A stretch of 64,000 nucleotides of DNA, taken from Alphaproteobacteria bacterium. GTDB taxonomy: Bacteria; Pseudomonadota; Alphaproteobacteria; RF32; CAG-239. The position numbers and the translations under genes are program-made. The stretch is from positions 1-64,000 of the forward strand of contig JAFXPE010000009.1 in the NCBI GenBank assembly GCA_017528205.1. The letters run 5' to 3'. The notes beneath the pieces are model-generated. The model had not been told where the DNA came from, did not search any database, and saw only the letters and a program-made list of their open reading frames with translations. This document shows positions 27,218 through 35,384 of this stretch, piece by piece. The stretch's first letter is position 1; the number at the start of each line of letters is the position of its first letter.

Positions 27218-28024
27218 TTAATATTCGTTTCCGGTATCGGTACGGAACTTTTGCTTGTAAGCCTCTTCCTGCTTGTTTGTCGGCATTCCGCGGCGTTTGG
27301 CCCACTGTATGCGGGCTTTTTCGGCGCGACGCTCATATTCTTTGGCACGGCCCAGATATTCCGCGGCGGTGTCGATATCAAACAATTCGCGGCGGCAAAT
27401 ATCTGCCGCGGTGTGGCAATAGCGCTTTTTGGCGCTGTTGGCCTCAACCGGCCCGAAATATTTATCTTGCAACAGCTCCAGAGCTTCCTCGATTTTGTTG
27501 AGCTTTTGCACCGGATCGGTTTCCGGCTGTTCCAAATCAAAATCTATGCGGCTTAAATCTTCCTGACGTTGCTCGCGTCCGAGGGCGTTTTCTTCAGCCA
27601 ACTGCCGCTTACGATAAAATTTCACAATATCTTTATAAGGAAAGTTGTTTTTGTCGGTCGATGCCTTGTACACATCATAAATGATTTTCCCGTAAAGCAT
27701 AATATCAACGTCCCGACGGTGAAAATAAGCCTCTTTGGCAATGCGCTCCATCTCTGCCGTGTTTTTCTTGTCGGTAAGTGCCAATCGTTTTTGCAAAGCT
27801 TGGCAATACGCGGTGTCGGAACGCGGAAAAATTCGGCTCATTTCAAGCAAAACGCGGTCCATGGCCTTAGCCTTGCGGGAATTATCCACCACGGAATCCA
27901 TAATTTCGAACTGCCGAGAATCCAAGAGCGACCACGCGTTCTCGTCGCCCGGAATAAATTCCGAAACGGTTTTATTAAATTCACCGGAGCGAATGTCAAA
28001 ACGTGTTGTTTCAAAATCTGCCAT
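27218..28024 (-). CDS. Uncharacterised charged helical protein
   Basis: A 268-residue protein without signal or membrane segments, rich in Arg, Lys, Glu and Asp, and predicted to be mostly helical. It could form a coiled coil in the region LNKIEEALELLQDKYFGP and in the final 60 residues. No domain is recognised. Its start is 12 bases after the stop of the GNAT gene and its stop is 18 bases before the P-loop kinase gene, so it belongs to the leftward run 28473 to 26019. Confidence 0.6.
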   Translation of the reverse strand: MADFETTRFDIRSGEFNKTVSEFIPGDENAWSLLDSRQFEIMDSVVDNSRKAKAMDRVLLEMSRIFPRSDTAYCQALQKRLALTDKKNTAEMERIAKEAYFHRRDVDIMLYGKIIYDVYKASTDKNNFPYKDIVKFYRKRQLAEENALGREQRQEDLSRIDFDLEQPETDPVQKLNKIEEALELLQDKYFGPVEANSAKKRYCHTAADICRRELFDIDTAAEYLGRAKEYERRAEKARIQWAKRRGMPTNKQEEAYKQKFRTDTGNEY

Positions 28025-28035
28025 TTTATTCTCCG

Positions 28036-28473
28036 TCAGAGCTTTTTAACCATTTTCATAAAGGTAATGCCTTGTTCGTCAAACGGCTCGCCTTCTGCCG
28101 CGTAACCCAATTTTTCATAAAAACCGACCACAAACAGCATGGCGTGTATGATGATTTTTTTGTATCCGGCTTCTTTGGCTCTTTTTTCGGCATAAGCAAC
28201 CAATTCGCGACCGATGCCTTCGCCCTGATAAACTGTGTCGACTGCAACCTGCATCAGCCTGATATCCGTATCGTCAATCGGCGCTAAAATCAGACCGCCG
28301 ACCAGTTTGTCGTCCAACATTTCGATACAGCCGATATGCAGATATTTGGCTTCTTCCGGACGGAAAGAGTCCAAAAATTTTAACCCCAGCGGTTCCAGCA
28401 AGATTTTATATCGCAGTTCCACCAATTCGTTATAACGAGAAGAACCGAAATCTATGTCTATCATTTTACGCAT
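28036..28473 (-). CDS. GNAT family N-acetyltransferase
   Basis: A 145-residue acetyltransferase. IRLMQVAVDTVYQGEGIGRELVAYAEKRA holds the acetyl-CoA loop (Q-G-E-G-I-G) at about 82-100, and FYEKLGYAAEGEPF the C-terminal strand and helix. The start MRKMIDIDFGSSRYNELVELRYKILLEPLG is typical of predicted acetyltransferases of the ElaA/GNAT type with small-molecule acceptors. It is the first gene of the leftward run and diverges from lepA. Confidence 0.85.
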   Translation of the reverse strand: MRKMIDIDFGSSRYNELVELRYKILLEPLGLKFLDSFRPEEAKYLHIGCIEMLDDKLVGGLILAPIDDTDIRLMQVAVDTVYQGEGIGRELVAYAEKRAKEAGYKKIIIHAMLFVVGFYEKLGYAAEGEPFDEQGITFMKMVKKL

Positions 28474-28580
28474 GGCGCATCTCCCAAATGTTTATATATG
28501 CAATTAAAACATATTTTTTAGTGTTTGACAATAATTATTGCGAAACGCAAAAAAATAAATTATGTTGAGGGCAAGTTTTT

Positions 28581-30398
28581 TTGATTGGATTTATGATGAC
28601 AGATTTGAGTTTGATTAGAAATTTTGCAATTATTGCCCATATTGACCACGGAAAATCGACGCTGGCCGACAGAATAATCGAATATTGCGGCGGTTTGCAA
28701 CAGCGCGAGATGACCGAGCAAGTGCTGGATTCTATGGATATCGAGCGCGAGCGCGGCATTACGATTAAGGCACAAACGGTGCGGCTCGAATATCACGCCA
28801 AAGACGGCAAAACTTATTTGCTGAATTTGATTGATACTCCGGGACACGTCGATTTTACTTACGAAGTTTCCCGCTCGCTGGCTTCGTGCGAAGGTTCGGT
28901 TTTGGTGGTTGATGCCACGCAGGGCGTTGAGGCGCAGACTTTGGCCAATGTGTATTTGGCGTTGGATAACGACCACGAAATTGTGGTGGCGCTTAACAAA
29001 ATAGATTTGCCGTCGGCCGATGTGGCGCGCGTTAAGCAACAAGTGGAAGACGTTATCGGTTTGGATACGGAAAATGCGGTGGAAGTTTCCGGCAAAACAG
29101 GTTTCGGGGTAGAAGATTTGCTGGAGGCAATCGTCAAATATCTGCCGGCACCGCAGGGCGAAGAAAATGCGCCGACCAAGGCTTTGCTGATTGACAGCTG
29201 GTATGATTCTTATTTGGGCGTAGTGATTTTGGCGCGTGTTAAAGACGGCGTGTTGCGCAAAAAACAAAATATTCGCATGATGTCAACCGGCTTGGATTAT
29301 ACTATTGACCGGATTGGGGTGTTTACGCCGAAAATGACCGACGTTGAGGAATTGCACGCCGGCGAAGTGGGATTTATTACCGCCAGTATCAAGAGTGTCG
29401 AAGATTGTAAAATCGGCGATACTATAACCGATAACCGCAAACCTTGCGAACAAATGCTGGCCGGCTTCAAACCGTCGGTTTCGGTGGTGTTCTGCTCAAT
29501 TTTTCCAGTGGACAGCAGTCAATATGACGCTTTGCGCGATGCGCTGGCCAAGCTCAAGCTCAATGACGCCAGTATCGAATATCAGCCGGAAAATTCCGGT
29601 GCACTCGGTTTGGGCTTCAGATGCGGCTTTTTGGGACTGTTGCACATGGAGATTATTCAAGAGCGAATCGGCCGCGAATTTGATTTGGATATTATCACGA
29701 CCGCGCCGTCGGTGGCCTATAAACTGTATATGACAAACGGGGCGGAAATGACGCTGGATAATCCGGCCGATATGCCGGACCCGTCAACCATTAAGCTGAT
29801 TGAGGAGCCGATGGTGAAGGCAACGATTATGGTGCCGGACGAATATTTGGGCTCGATTTTGAAACTGTGCACCGAGCGCCGCGGCACGCAGGAAGATTTG
29901 ACTTATGTGGGCAATCGGGCGATGGTGGTGTATAAAATTCCGTTGAGCGAAATCGTGTTTGATTTTTATGACCGCCTCAAGTCAATCAGCAGCGGTTATG
30001 CCAGCTTTAACTATGAGCTTATCGGCTATGCTCCGGCTGATTTGGTGAAAGTGCAGATTTTAATTAACGAGGAGCCGGTTGACGCTTTGGCGTTTTTGTG
30101 CAACCGTACCGAAGCCGAAGCCAGAGGACGGCAAATTTGCGGGCGGCTGAAAGATTTAATTCCGAGGCATTTGTTCAAAATTCCGTTGCAAGCATCTATC
30201 GGCGGCCGCATAGTGGCGCGTGAAACGATTTCGCCGATGCGTAAAGATGTGACGGCAAAATGTTACGGCGGCGATGTTACTCGTAAGCGTAAGTTGTTGG
30301 ATAATCAGAAAAAAGGCAAACAGCGGATGCGCCAGTTCGGCAAGGTGGAAGTGCCGCAGTCGGCGTTTATCGAAGCCTTGAGAATCGGCGATAATTAA
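28581..30398 (+). CDS. lepA: Elongation factor 4 (LepA), ribosomal back-translocase
   Basis: A 605-residue GTPase of normal length that binds ribosomes and acts on stalled or mis-translocated complexes. Visible are the G1 loop [10 protein letters not shown]2/switch [12 protein letters not shown]3 DTPGH, G4 NKID, and the LepA-specific C-terminal part ([28 protein letters not shown]). The start is a TTG with GAGGG nine bases upstream. ATG codons at 28593 and 28596 would give a start closer to other LepA proteins ([13 protein letters not shown]). Its stop shares TTAA with the convergent gene. Confidence 0.97.
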   Translation: MIGFMMTDLSLIRNFAIIAHIDHGKSTLADRIIEYCGGLQQREMTEQVLDSMDIERERGITIKAQTVRLEYHAKDGKTYLLNLIDTPGHVDFTYEVSRSLASCEGSVLVVDATQGVEAQTLANVYLALDNDHEIVVALNKIDLPSADVARVKQQVEDVIGLDTENAVEVSGKTGFGVEDLLEAIVKYLPAPQGEENAPTKALLIDSWYDSYLGVVILARVKDGVLRKKQNIRMMSTGLDYTIDRIGVFTPKMTDVEELHAGEVGFITASIKSVEDCKIGDTITDNRKPCEQMLAGFKPSVSVVFCSIFPVDSSQYDALRDALAKLKLNDASIEYQPENSGALGLGFRCGFLGLLHMEIIQERIGREFDLDIITTAPSVAYKLYMTNGAEMTLDNPADMPDPSTIKLIEEPMVKATIMVPDEYLGSILKLCTERRGTQEDLTYVGNRAMVVYKIPLSEIVFDFYDRLKSISSGYASFNYELIGYAPADLVKVQILINEEPVDALAFLCNRTEAEARGRQICGRLKDLIPRHLFKIPLQASIGGRIVARETISPMRKDVTAKCYGGDVTRKRKLLDNQKKGKQRMRQFGKVEVPQSAFIEALRIGDN

Positions 30399-31123
30399 AT
30401 TTTGCGCTCCAGATTTTTATAATCTTGAATAACACTTTTCAGGCGCGGATTATCAAACGGAATATTTTTGCTGATATTGGCGACATCTCTTTTGTATTCC
30501 GCGATAATATCATCGTACGAAAAACTGTACGCATTGCTGATTTCCGGAGTTGGTGACGGCGTGGAAGGGGCTTTGGCCAAAGTTTTGGTAACAAACGGTT
30601 GCGGCGGCTGGTCCGGCGTGGCGATTTTGCTGCGTTTTCCCTGCGGTTTAGGTTTTGCTAAATTGTTTTCTGCCGCGCTTTTGTCCGGTTTGCCGGAATA
30701 AACTTTGACGGCCGGAAGTTGCTGTTCTGCCTGCCGCTTTTGTTGCTCGGCTTTTTGTTGTTTAGCCAACAGTTCGGCACGTTTTTTTTCGGCCTCGGCT
30801 TTCTTTTGATTTAAGGCCGCGATTTGTTCCAAACGCTTTTTTTCGGCTTCCGCCTCGGCTTTTTGTTTGGCGGCCGTCTGTGCCGCGCGTTTCTTTTGGG
30901 CCTCGGCTTCGGCTTTTTGCCGCATTTCTTGCACTACCGGAGCGGTTTGGCCGTTAACCTGCATGGCTTCCACCGGCGGCAGTTTTTCCGGCCGATACAT
31001 TTTATCCAAAGTTTGTTGCGGCACAAAAAAATTCGGCTCTTTGCGCGTGTGACGAACGGTTTGCGCCAACGCCGCCTGCGCAGAGAAAATCAAAACGGTA
31101 ATGAGAATTATTTTTTTTATCAT
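30395..31123 (-). CDS. Exported FFVP-motif protein with Lys/Ala-rich coiled coil (cassette 1)
   Basis: A 242-residue exported protein: signal peptide to about residue 20 (AALA before Q), then [15 protein letters not shown] (21-35) and EKLP. Residues 65-135 are a repeated Lys/Ala/Glu/Gln-rich region like a TolA-type helix. A Pro-rich linker leads to a C-terminal module (about 198-242) with [12 protein letters not shown] and [11 protein letters not shown]. The N- and C-terminal modules match the protein at 31868-32866, but that protein has a different middle. It is divergent from the HExxH gene at 31195, 71 bases away. Its stop shares TTAA with lepA. Family unknown. Confidence 0.7.
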   Translation of the reverse strand: MIKKIILITVLIFSAQAALAQTVRHTRKEPNFFVPQQTLDKMYRPEKLPPVEAMQVNGQTAPVVQEMRQKAEAEAQKKRAAQTAAKQKAEAEAEKKRLEQIAALNQKKAEAEKKRAELLAKQQKAEQQKRQAEQQLPAVKVYSGKPDKSAAENNLAKPKPQGKRSKIATPDQPPQPFVTKTLAKAPSTPSPTPEISNAYSFSYDDIIAEYKRDVANISKNIPFDNPRLKSVIQDYKNLERKI

Positions 31124-31154
31124 ATTCGCCTCAGAGAACAGTTTACATACAAAA

Positions 31155-31172
31155 TCTTAACTTATATTTAAG
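31155..31172. promoter_or_regulatory. Operator-like inverted repeat between divergent genes (cassette 1)
   Basis: TCTTAAC, six bases, then TTAAG. CTTAA and TTAAG form an inverted repeat with a seven-base spacer, centred between the divergent starts. The same TCTTAAC-N6-TTAA pattern occurs at 32888-32904 in the second cassette. It is a candidate regulator site. This is inference from two sites only. Confidence 0.4.
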
Positions 31173-31194
31173 AGTTAAAACGTAAAGTTGTGAT

Positions 31195-31863
31195 ATGAAT
31201 AAGTTTTTGTTTTTTATGGCATTATCGGTGATTTTCGGCCTTGTCGCAACAAAGGCCGAAGCCGGTGAACGCGTGCCGCTGAATTGTGTGCGGATGGCGG
31301 AAAATATGAAGTTGGTGACCGTAAATTACAACTACGGAGAGTTGCGGCTTGATGCCAACAATAATACTGCGGAAATTTCGCAATTGTGTTCGGATCGGGC
31401 GGCCGGTTGCTTTCACGGCCCGTCGGGTTTAATTATCAACGTTGATGTGACAAAGGTTGATGTAGGCGCATCGTGTCAGGCGTTTCAAATTGCGGTAAAT
31501 TATGATTTTTCCGGTTCAAAGATTTATGTTACCAACGAGTATAATCCGTGTAACACGCGTGCGGTTTTGCGACACGAATTGCAACATTTTATGATTTGGA
31601 AGACTTCTAAAGAACAGCTTGTTCGCGAAACAAAAATAGCTCTGAAACGCTGGGCAATACAAAATATTGAACGTGTCGGCGATGAGGAACGCAACACAAA
31701 AAATCACGCACAAGGTGAGGTTTATAAAATTGTCAACGGGTTGATGAGCAAGTGGGCCAAGCTGGAGGCAGACAACGATAAGGTGTTGGACGATACGGAT
31801 CATGATACAAATACGGAAGTAAATTACTCCGTGTGCTCGCAATATGAGCTGGAAATTATGTAA
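31195..31863 (+). CDS. Exported HExxH putative zinc protease (cassette 1)
   Basis: A 222-residue exported protein with a signal peptide ending near residue 23 (KAEA). A short segment VNYNYGELRLD (about 43-53) is shared with the cassette 2 protein (ILYNYGNLKFD). The core reads KIYVTNEYNPCNTRAVLRHELQHFMIW, with HELQH at 127-131 as a zinc-site helix after an edge strand. Five or more Cys residues may form disulphides in the periplasm. The C-terminal helix NGLMSKWAKLE may supply more ligands, but the third is not obvious. It is likely a periplasmic metallopeptidase of an unnamed family. It diverges from the FFVP protein gene. Confidence 0.65.
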   Translation: MNKFLFFMALSVIFGLVATKAEAGERVPLNCVRMAENMKLVTVNYNYGELRLDANNNTAEISQLCSDRAAGCFHGPSGLIINVDVTKVDVGASCQAFQIAVNYDFSGSKIYVTNEYNPCNTRAVLRHELQHFMIWKTSKEQLVRETKIALKRWAIQNIERVGDEERNTKNHAQGEVYKIVNGLMSKWAKLEADNDKVLDDTDHDTNTEVNYSVCSQYELEIM

Positions 31864-31867
31864 GCAA

Positions 31868-32866
31868 CTAATAGCTTTCGGTAACGATTTTATTTTGCAT
31901 TTCGCCGATTTGTCTTAACAAAATCGGATTGGTTATATCTAAACCGGAGCTGATGCGTCCCAAATCTTTCAAATAGCTGTCAAAAATAGGTTGATAGATG
32001 TTATCAATCTTCGGATTGCCGCTACGAGCGGCGATAATACGACGGTTTTTGCTGGGATTGATGTGTTTGCGGTGATAGCTGAAAGCGTGGTTGTATTCGT
32101 GGTCAAAAACCGATACATAATGCAACGGTTGCGAAACTTGTTGGCCCTTAACGTGATAGGCGTGAGTAAACTTGTTGAGCTTTTGGGTGGAAATGTGCCA
32201 AAAGAGCGGATCGGTAGCTTCAATAATGGAAATTCGTTTTATGGCCGGCGCTTTTTTGAGCAATTGCGTAAATTTTTCTTTGCGCTTTTTATAATTTTTT
32301 GAGGTTTGCGCCATTTCGGTACTGATTTGGTCGTTAAGTTTGTAATTGGCCAGCCTGAAGGCGAAGGATTGCTTGTTCCAGTTGTTTTTCAAAGCAATCA
32401 TGCGCTTGGTGTCGGCATTGATGGCATCGGCCTCTTTTTGCAAAATTTGCTTTAATTCGCTCGGTTGCAGATAATACGAGGCTAAGATGCTTTTTTTATA
32501 TTCTTTTTTGCTTGCTTCGTCGAGGTGGGCTTTTTTCAATATTTCATCAATCGGAGCCGGCTTAATTTTCATTTTTTGCGATTTTTTCCCTTGAGTTGAC
32601 ATTGGCTGCCGAACTACAGATGAGCTTGCCGATGCGGTTTCAGGATAGAAGGAGTTTTCCAAATGGTCATCGGTGTACATTCGTTGTCCCTGTTGCAACA
32701 TTTGTTGCGCAGTTGGAAGTTTTTCGGACGTATGTGCTTGCTGAAGCGTCTTTTCCGGCACAAAGAAACCAGGTTGTTTTTGCTTGTGCTCAACGGTTTG
32801 CGCATCGGCGGAGAATCCGGCGCTCAAAAAGAACAACAAAAGTACGCTTGCCACATATTTTTTCAT
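31868..32866 (-). CDS. Exported FFVP-motif protein with HExxH domain (cassette 2)
   Basis: A 332-residue exported protein: signal peptide to about 22 (ADA before Q), then QTVEHKQKQPGFFVP (23-37) and EKLP, as in cassette 1. In place of the cassette 1 coiled coil, residues 100-270 form a folded region containing VFDHEYNHAFSYH, an HExxH motif at 256-260. The C-terminus (about 286-325; IFDSYLKDLGRISS, NPILLRQIGEMQN) is again shared. It is divergent from the HExxH gene at 32939, and its stop is four bases past the stop of the convergent cassette 1 gene. It may be a second metalloprotease. The family is unknown to me. Confidence 0.7.
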   Translation of the reverse strand: MKKYVASVLLLFFLSAGFSADAQTVEHKQKQPGFFVPEKTLQQAHTSEKLPTAQQMLQQGQRMYTDDHLENSFYPETASASSSVVRQPMSTQGKKSQKMKIKPAPIDEILKKAHLDEASKKEYKKSILASYYLQPSELKQILQKEADAINADTKRMIALKNNWNKQSFAFRLANYKLNDQISTEMAQTSKNYKKRKEKFTQLLKKAPAIKRISIIEATDPLFWHISTQKLNKFTHAYHVKGQQVSQPLHYVSVFDHEYNHAFSYHRKHINPSKNRRIIAARSGNPKIDNIYQPIFDSYLKDLGRISSGLDITNPILLRQIGEMQNKIVTESY

Positions 32867-32887
32867 AAGCGTAATTTAGCAAAAGAG

Positions 32888-32904
32888 TCTTAACGTTGAC
32901 TTAA
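32888..32904. promoter_or_regulatory. Operator-like sequence between divergent genes (cassette 2)
   Basis: TCTTAAC-N6-TTAA at 32888-32904 matches the sequence in the cassette 1 intergenic region. The inverted repeat is less perfect here (CTTAA with TTAAT). Confidence 0.4.
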
Positions 32905-32938
32905 TAAATCCGTGCTAAAAGAAGATATCGGAGGACAG

Positions 32939-33634
32939 ATGTTAAAAAAACTGGTTGCAACGGTAATAGTTTTGGGGTTTTCGGCATTCGAAGCATATGC
33001 CGCTTCCGGCGGTTATGCCGCGCGTAAATGCAGCGAAGAATACAGGAACAATCCTCCGGAAATTGAGATTTTGTATAACTACGGCAATTTGAAATTTGAT
33101 AATTCACAGTCAACGGAAGAGTTGAAGAAACTTTTGTTGCAAAATTATCCGAAAGTGTCGTCAAAAAGGCTCAACGGGCTGACGCAATTTATGCCGTATG
33201 TTTTTATTGAAAGTAGCTCCAATCGAATGGTTATAGGCGATTCCGCCTGTTATTATCCGCAGCATGTGCGCGTTGTTGTCGGTTATAAGCCGACGGTGTA
33301 TATTCGTAACGACATACAGCCGGGAAGTTGTCGCTTTAACGTAACGCTTCGGCATGAACAGACACATTTGGATATTGCCCATTTGAGCCTGAAACGCTTT
33401 GCGCAAAAAATTAAAAGGGTTTTTCCGCAAATGGTAAAAGATATCGGGTTTAAGTTTGTGCCTTATAAAAGCGATGTTGACGGAAGTGAAACCTCGGCAA
33501 AAATCAATGAAGCCTATAAAACTCAGCTGAACACGCTGTTTAACGGATTTGTAGAGGAAATGGCCGAGCAACAAATGCGTATTGATACTGCGGAAAATTA
33601 TAAGGAAGAAACAGCGTTATGTCCGAATGATTAA
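32939..33634 (+). CDS. Exported HExxH putative zinc protease (cassette 2)
   Basis: The ATG at 32939 follows a strong GGAGGA site. An in-frame GTG at 32912 lacks one. The product has 231 residues with a signal peptide to about residue 21 (EAYA). ILYNYGNLKFDNSQSTEEL and VYIRNDIQPGSCRFNVTLRHEQTHLDIAHL align with the cassette 1 protein, with HEQTH at 139-143. The segment VVVGYKPTVYIRND is the likely edge strand. Cys residues before and after it may form disulphides. This is the clearest evidence that the two divergent pairs arose by duplication. Its stop overlaps the convergent HAD gene at TTAA. Confidence 0.65.
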   Translation: MLKKLVATVIVLGFSAFEAYAASGGYAARKCSEEYRNNPPEIEILYNYGNLKFDNSQSTEELKKLLLQNYPKVSSKRLNGLTQFMPYVFIESSSNRMVIGDSACYYPQHVRVVVGYKPTVYIRNDIQPGSCRFNVTLRHEQTHLDIAHLSLKRFAQKIKRVFPQMVKDIGFKFVPYKSDVDGSETSAKINEAYKTQLNTLFNGFVEEMAEQQMRIDTAENYKEETALCPND

Positions 33635-34299
33635 GCACATATCTGATGTAACAAATTAATACATTCTTCGATGTTGTCGACGGCATAATCTATGTATTCA
33701 ACCCCTTTGTTGTTTTCTTTGCCGTGGCAGAGGCGCAATGTTTTCATACCGGCCTTTTTGGCAAATTCCAAATTGGAGTAACTGTCGTCGATAAAAATGC
33801 AATCTTCCGGCTTGATTCCGGCCGCTTCGCAAAACTTGAGATATACGTCGGCGCTGTCATTTTTTTTGTAAGAACCGAATTCTTCCACCGAATAAAAACG
33901 GCCGGCAAAAAAATCGTATAAACCGAGGTGTTTCAAAATGGCTTCGCAGGCATTATGCGAGCTGGTGGAAAAAATATATTGCGGGCAATTCAGCTTTTTC
34001 AGCTTTTCCAGAAAATTCGGATACGGCTTAATCGGGGTAAGATTTTGCTCTTTGCGTTTGTGATAGGCGTCAAACAAAGCTTTCGGATCGGTGCCGTATT
34101 TTTGCACAAACAGCTCGCCGCCGTCACGATATGTGCGGTAAGATTCGGTCACCATGGCTTTGGCGGTTTCAAAATCCAACGGAAGCTTTAAATCTTCAAT
34201 CGCGGCTTGTGCCATGATGGTATCCATTAAATCATGAAATTCCGGTGTTTCACGGTATAAAGTATTATCCAAGTCCCAAACGATAACCATGTTTGTCAT
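33631..34299 (-). CDS. HAD hydrolase, pyrimidine 5'-nucleotidase-like
   Basis: A 222-residue cytoplasmic HAD-superfamily phosphatase, subfamily IA. Motif I DLDNTLY (10-16) gives the nucleophile and acid Asp. FSTSSH is motif II, KKND carries the motif III Lys, and CIFIDDSYSNLEFAKKAGM is motif IV. The DLDNTLY form and the cap sequence are those of the pyrimidine 5'-nucleotidase-like group (yeast SDT1/PHM8-related, common in alphaproteobacteria). It probably dephosphorylates UMP/CMP or a related metabolite. A TTGACG-16-TATCTT promoter lies at 34357-34330. Confidence 0.9.
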   Translation of the reverse strand: MTNMVIVWDLDNTLYRETPEFHDLMDTIMAQAAIEDLKLPLDFETAKAMVTESYRTYRDGGELFVQKYGTDPKALFDAYHKRKEQNLTPIKPYPNFLEKLKKLNCPQYIFSTSSHNACEAILKHLGLYDFFAGRFYSVEEFGSYKKNDSADVYLKFCEAAGIKPEDCIFIDDSYSNLEFAKKAGMKTLRLCHGKENNKGVEYIDYAVDNIEECINLLHQICA

Positions 34300-34329
34300 T
34301 TTCTTTCCTGCTGTTTTTAATCGCTATGA

Positions 34330-34357
34330 AAGATAGCATAATTTTTTTGAACGTCAA
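34330..34357 (-). promoter_or_regulatory. Candidate sigma-70 promoter, leftward
   Basis: Read on the minus strand: TTGACG at 34357-34352, 16 bases, TATCTT at 34335-34330, upstream of the HAD gene. Confidence 0.45.
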
Positions 34358-34427
34358 GAGTTAAAAAACAGCGGCATTGAAATTGTTTTGCGGCGTATTA
34401 TATCGCAAAAATAAAGGAAAGGCGGAG

Positions 34428-34607
34428 ATGAAGTCAAAAATTTACATTTTTTGTTTGTGGAGCACGGTTTCGATTTTTTCGCAAACAACCATCGGGTTTG
34501 TGAGCGAAAACGTGTTGCAAATCGGGGATTTTGAGCCTTTTCCGAGTCTTATTTTGTCGCTTGATGCAGATTTTGAGGAGGCAAATGACGAAGCAACCGA
34601 AGATTAA
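34428..34607 (+). CDS. Small exported or membrane-anchored protein
   Basis: A 59-residue protein from the ATG at 34428, preceded by AAAGGCGGAG. An earlier ATG at 34377 lacks a site. It has a hydrophobic N-terminus (IYIFCLWSTVSIF) followed by an acidic tail (DADFEEANDEATED). It may be a small membrane protein or a secreted peptide. Evidence that it is real: a good ribosome site, and a stop that shares TTAA with cmk, as seen for two other convergent pairs here. Against: short length and no known family. Confidence 0.4.
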   Translation: MKSKIYIFCLWSTVSIFSQTTIGFVSENVLQIGDFEPFPSLILSLDADFEEANDEATED

Positions 34608-35260
34608 AGTTTGGCGTCTATTAAAGACATAACCTTGGATAAAACGGTTTGAACGTCCATTTCCGAAGTATCAATAATGATAGCATCGTCTGCCGGTTTT
34701 AACGGTGCGGCGGAGCGTTTGCTGTCGCGTTCGTCGCGGGCAATCATATCTTGCAAAACTTTGTTATAATCGGCGGTTACACCTTTTTCCAAAAATTCTT
34801 TATAACGGCGCATGGCGCGGATTTCGGTTGATGCCGTGATAAATAATTTTAAATCGGCATTCGGACAAATAACCGTGCCGGTATCGCGGCCGTCATAAAC
34901 AACGCCGTTGGCCGGAGTGCCGTCGGCAAACACCGGATTTAAGGCAAAATCTTTTTGCATTTTCAACAGAGCGGCGCGTACATCATGATGCGCCGAAACC
35001 ACCGAGGCGGCGTGACTGCCGATGTCGGACCGAAAATCAGGATGCACGGACAGTTCCATCATTTGCGGAAAAGTCAGATTTTGCGCAATTTTGGCGGCAG
35101 CTTCCTGATTTTGTAAATCTTCGCCGCTCAAAACCATTTGCAAGCCCACGGCGCGATATACCATTCCGGTATCAAAATAAGCCAGTTTGTATTTGGCGGA
35201 TAAAATTTTTGAAATTGTGCCTTTTCCGGCAGCTGCCGGCCCGTCTATCGTTATAATCAT
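34604..35260 (-). CDS. cmk: Cytidylate kinase
   Basis: A 218-residue enzyme that phosphorylates CMP and dCMP with ATP, part of pyrimidine nucleotide recycling. The P-loop GPAAAGKGT (residues 6-14), YDGRDTGTVICP, where the Arg-Asp pair binds the CMP sugar, and RMRRY-like RAMRRYKE with the lid DERDSKRSAAPL are all in place. The length is normal. In many alphaproteobacteria cmk sits between aroA and rpsA; here it does not, so local gene order has been rearranged. Confidence 0.95.
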   Translation of the reverse strand: MIITIDGPAAAGKGTISKILSAKYKLAYFDTGMVYRAVGLQMVLSGEDLQNQEAAAKIAQNLTFPQMMELSVHPDFRSDIGSHAASVVSAHHDVRAALLKMQKDFALNPVFADGTPANGVVYDGRDTGTVICPNADLKLFITASTEIRAMRRYKEFLEKGVTADYNKVLQDMIARDERDSKRSAAPLKPADDAIIIDTSEMDVQTVLSKVMSLIDAKL

Positions 35261-35384
35261 ACCGAAACAATCCTGTTTTTAAGTTGCAAAATTTTATATT
35301 TAATTAACACATAATGCTGTATAATAGCAACCGAAAATGCAATTATGCAACAATTTTTATTGCATAGAGTGGGGAGAAGTGAAA

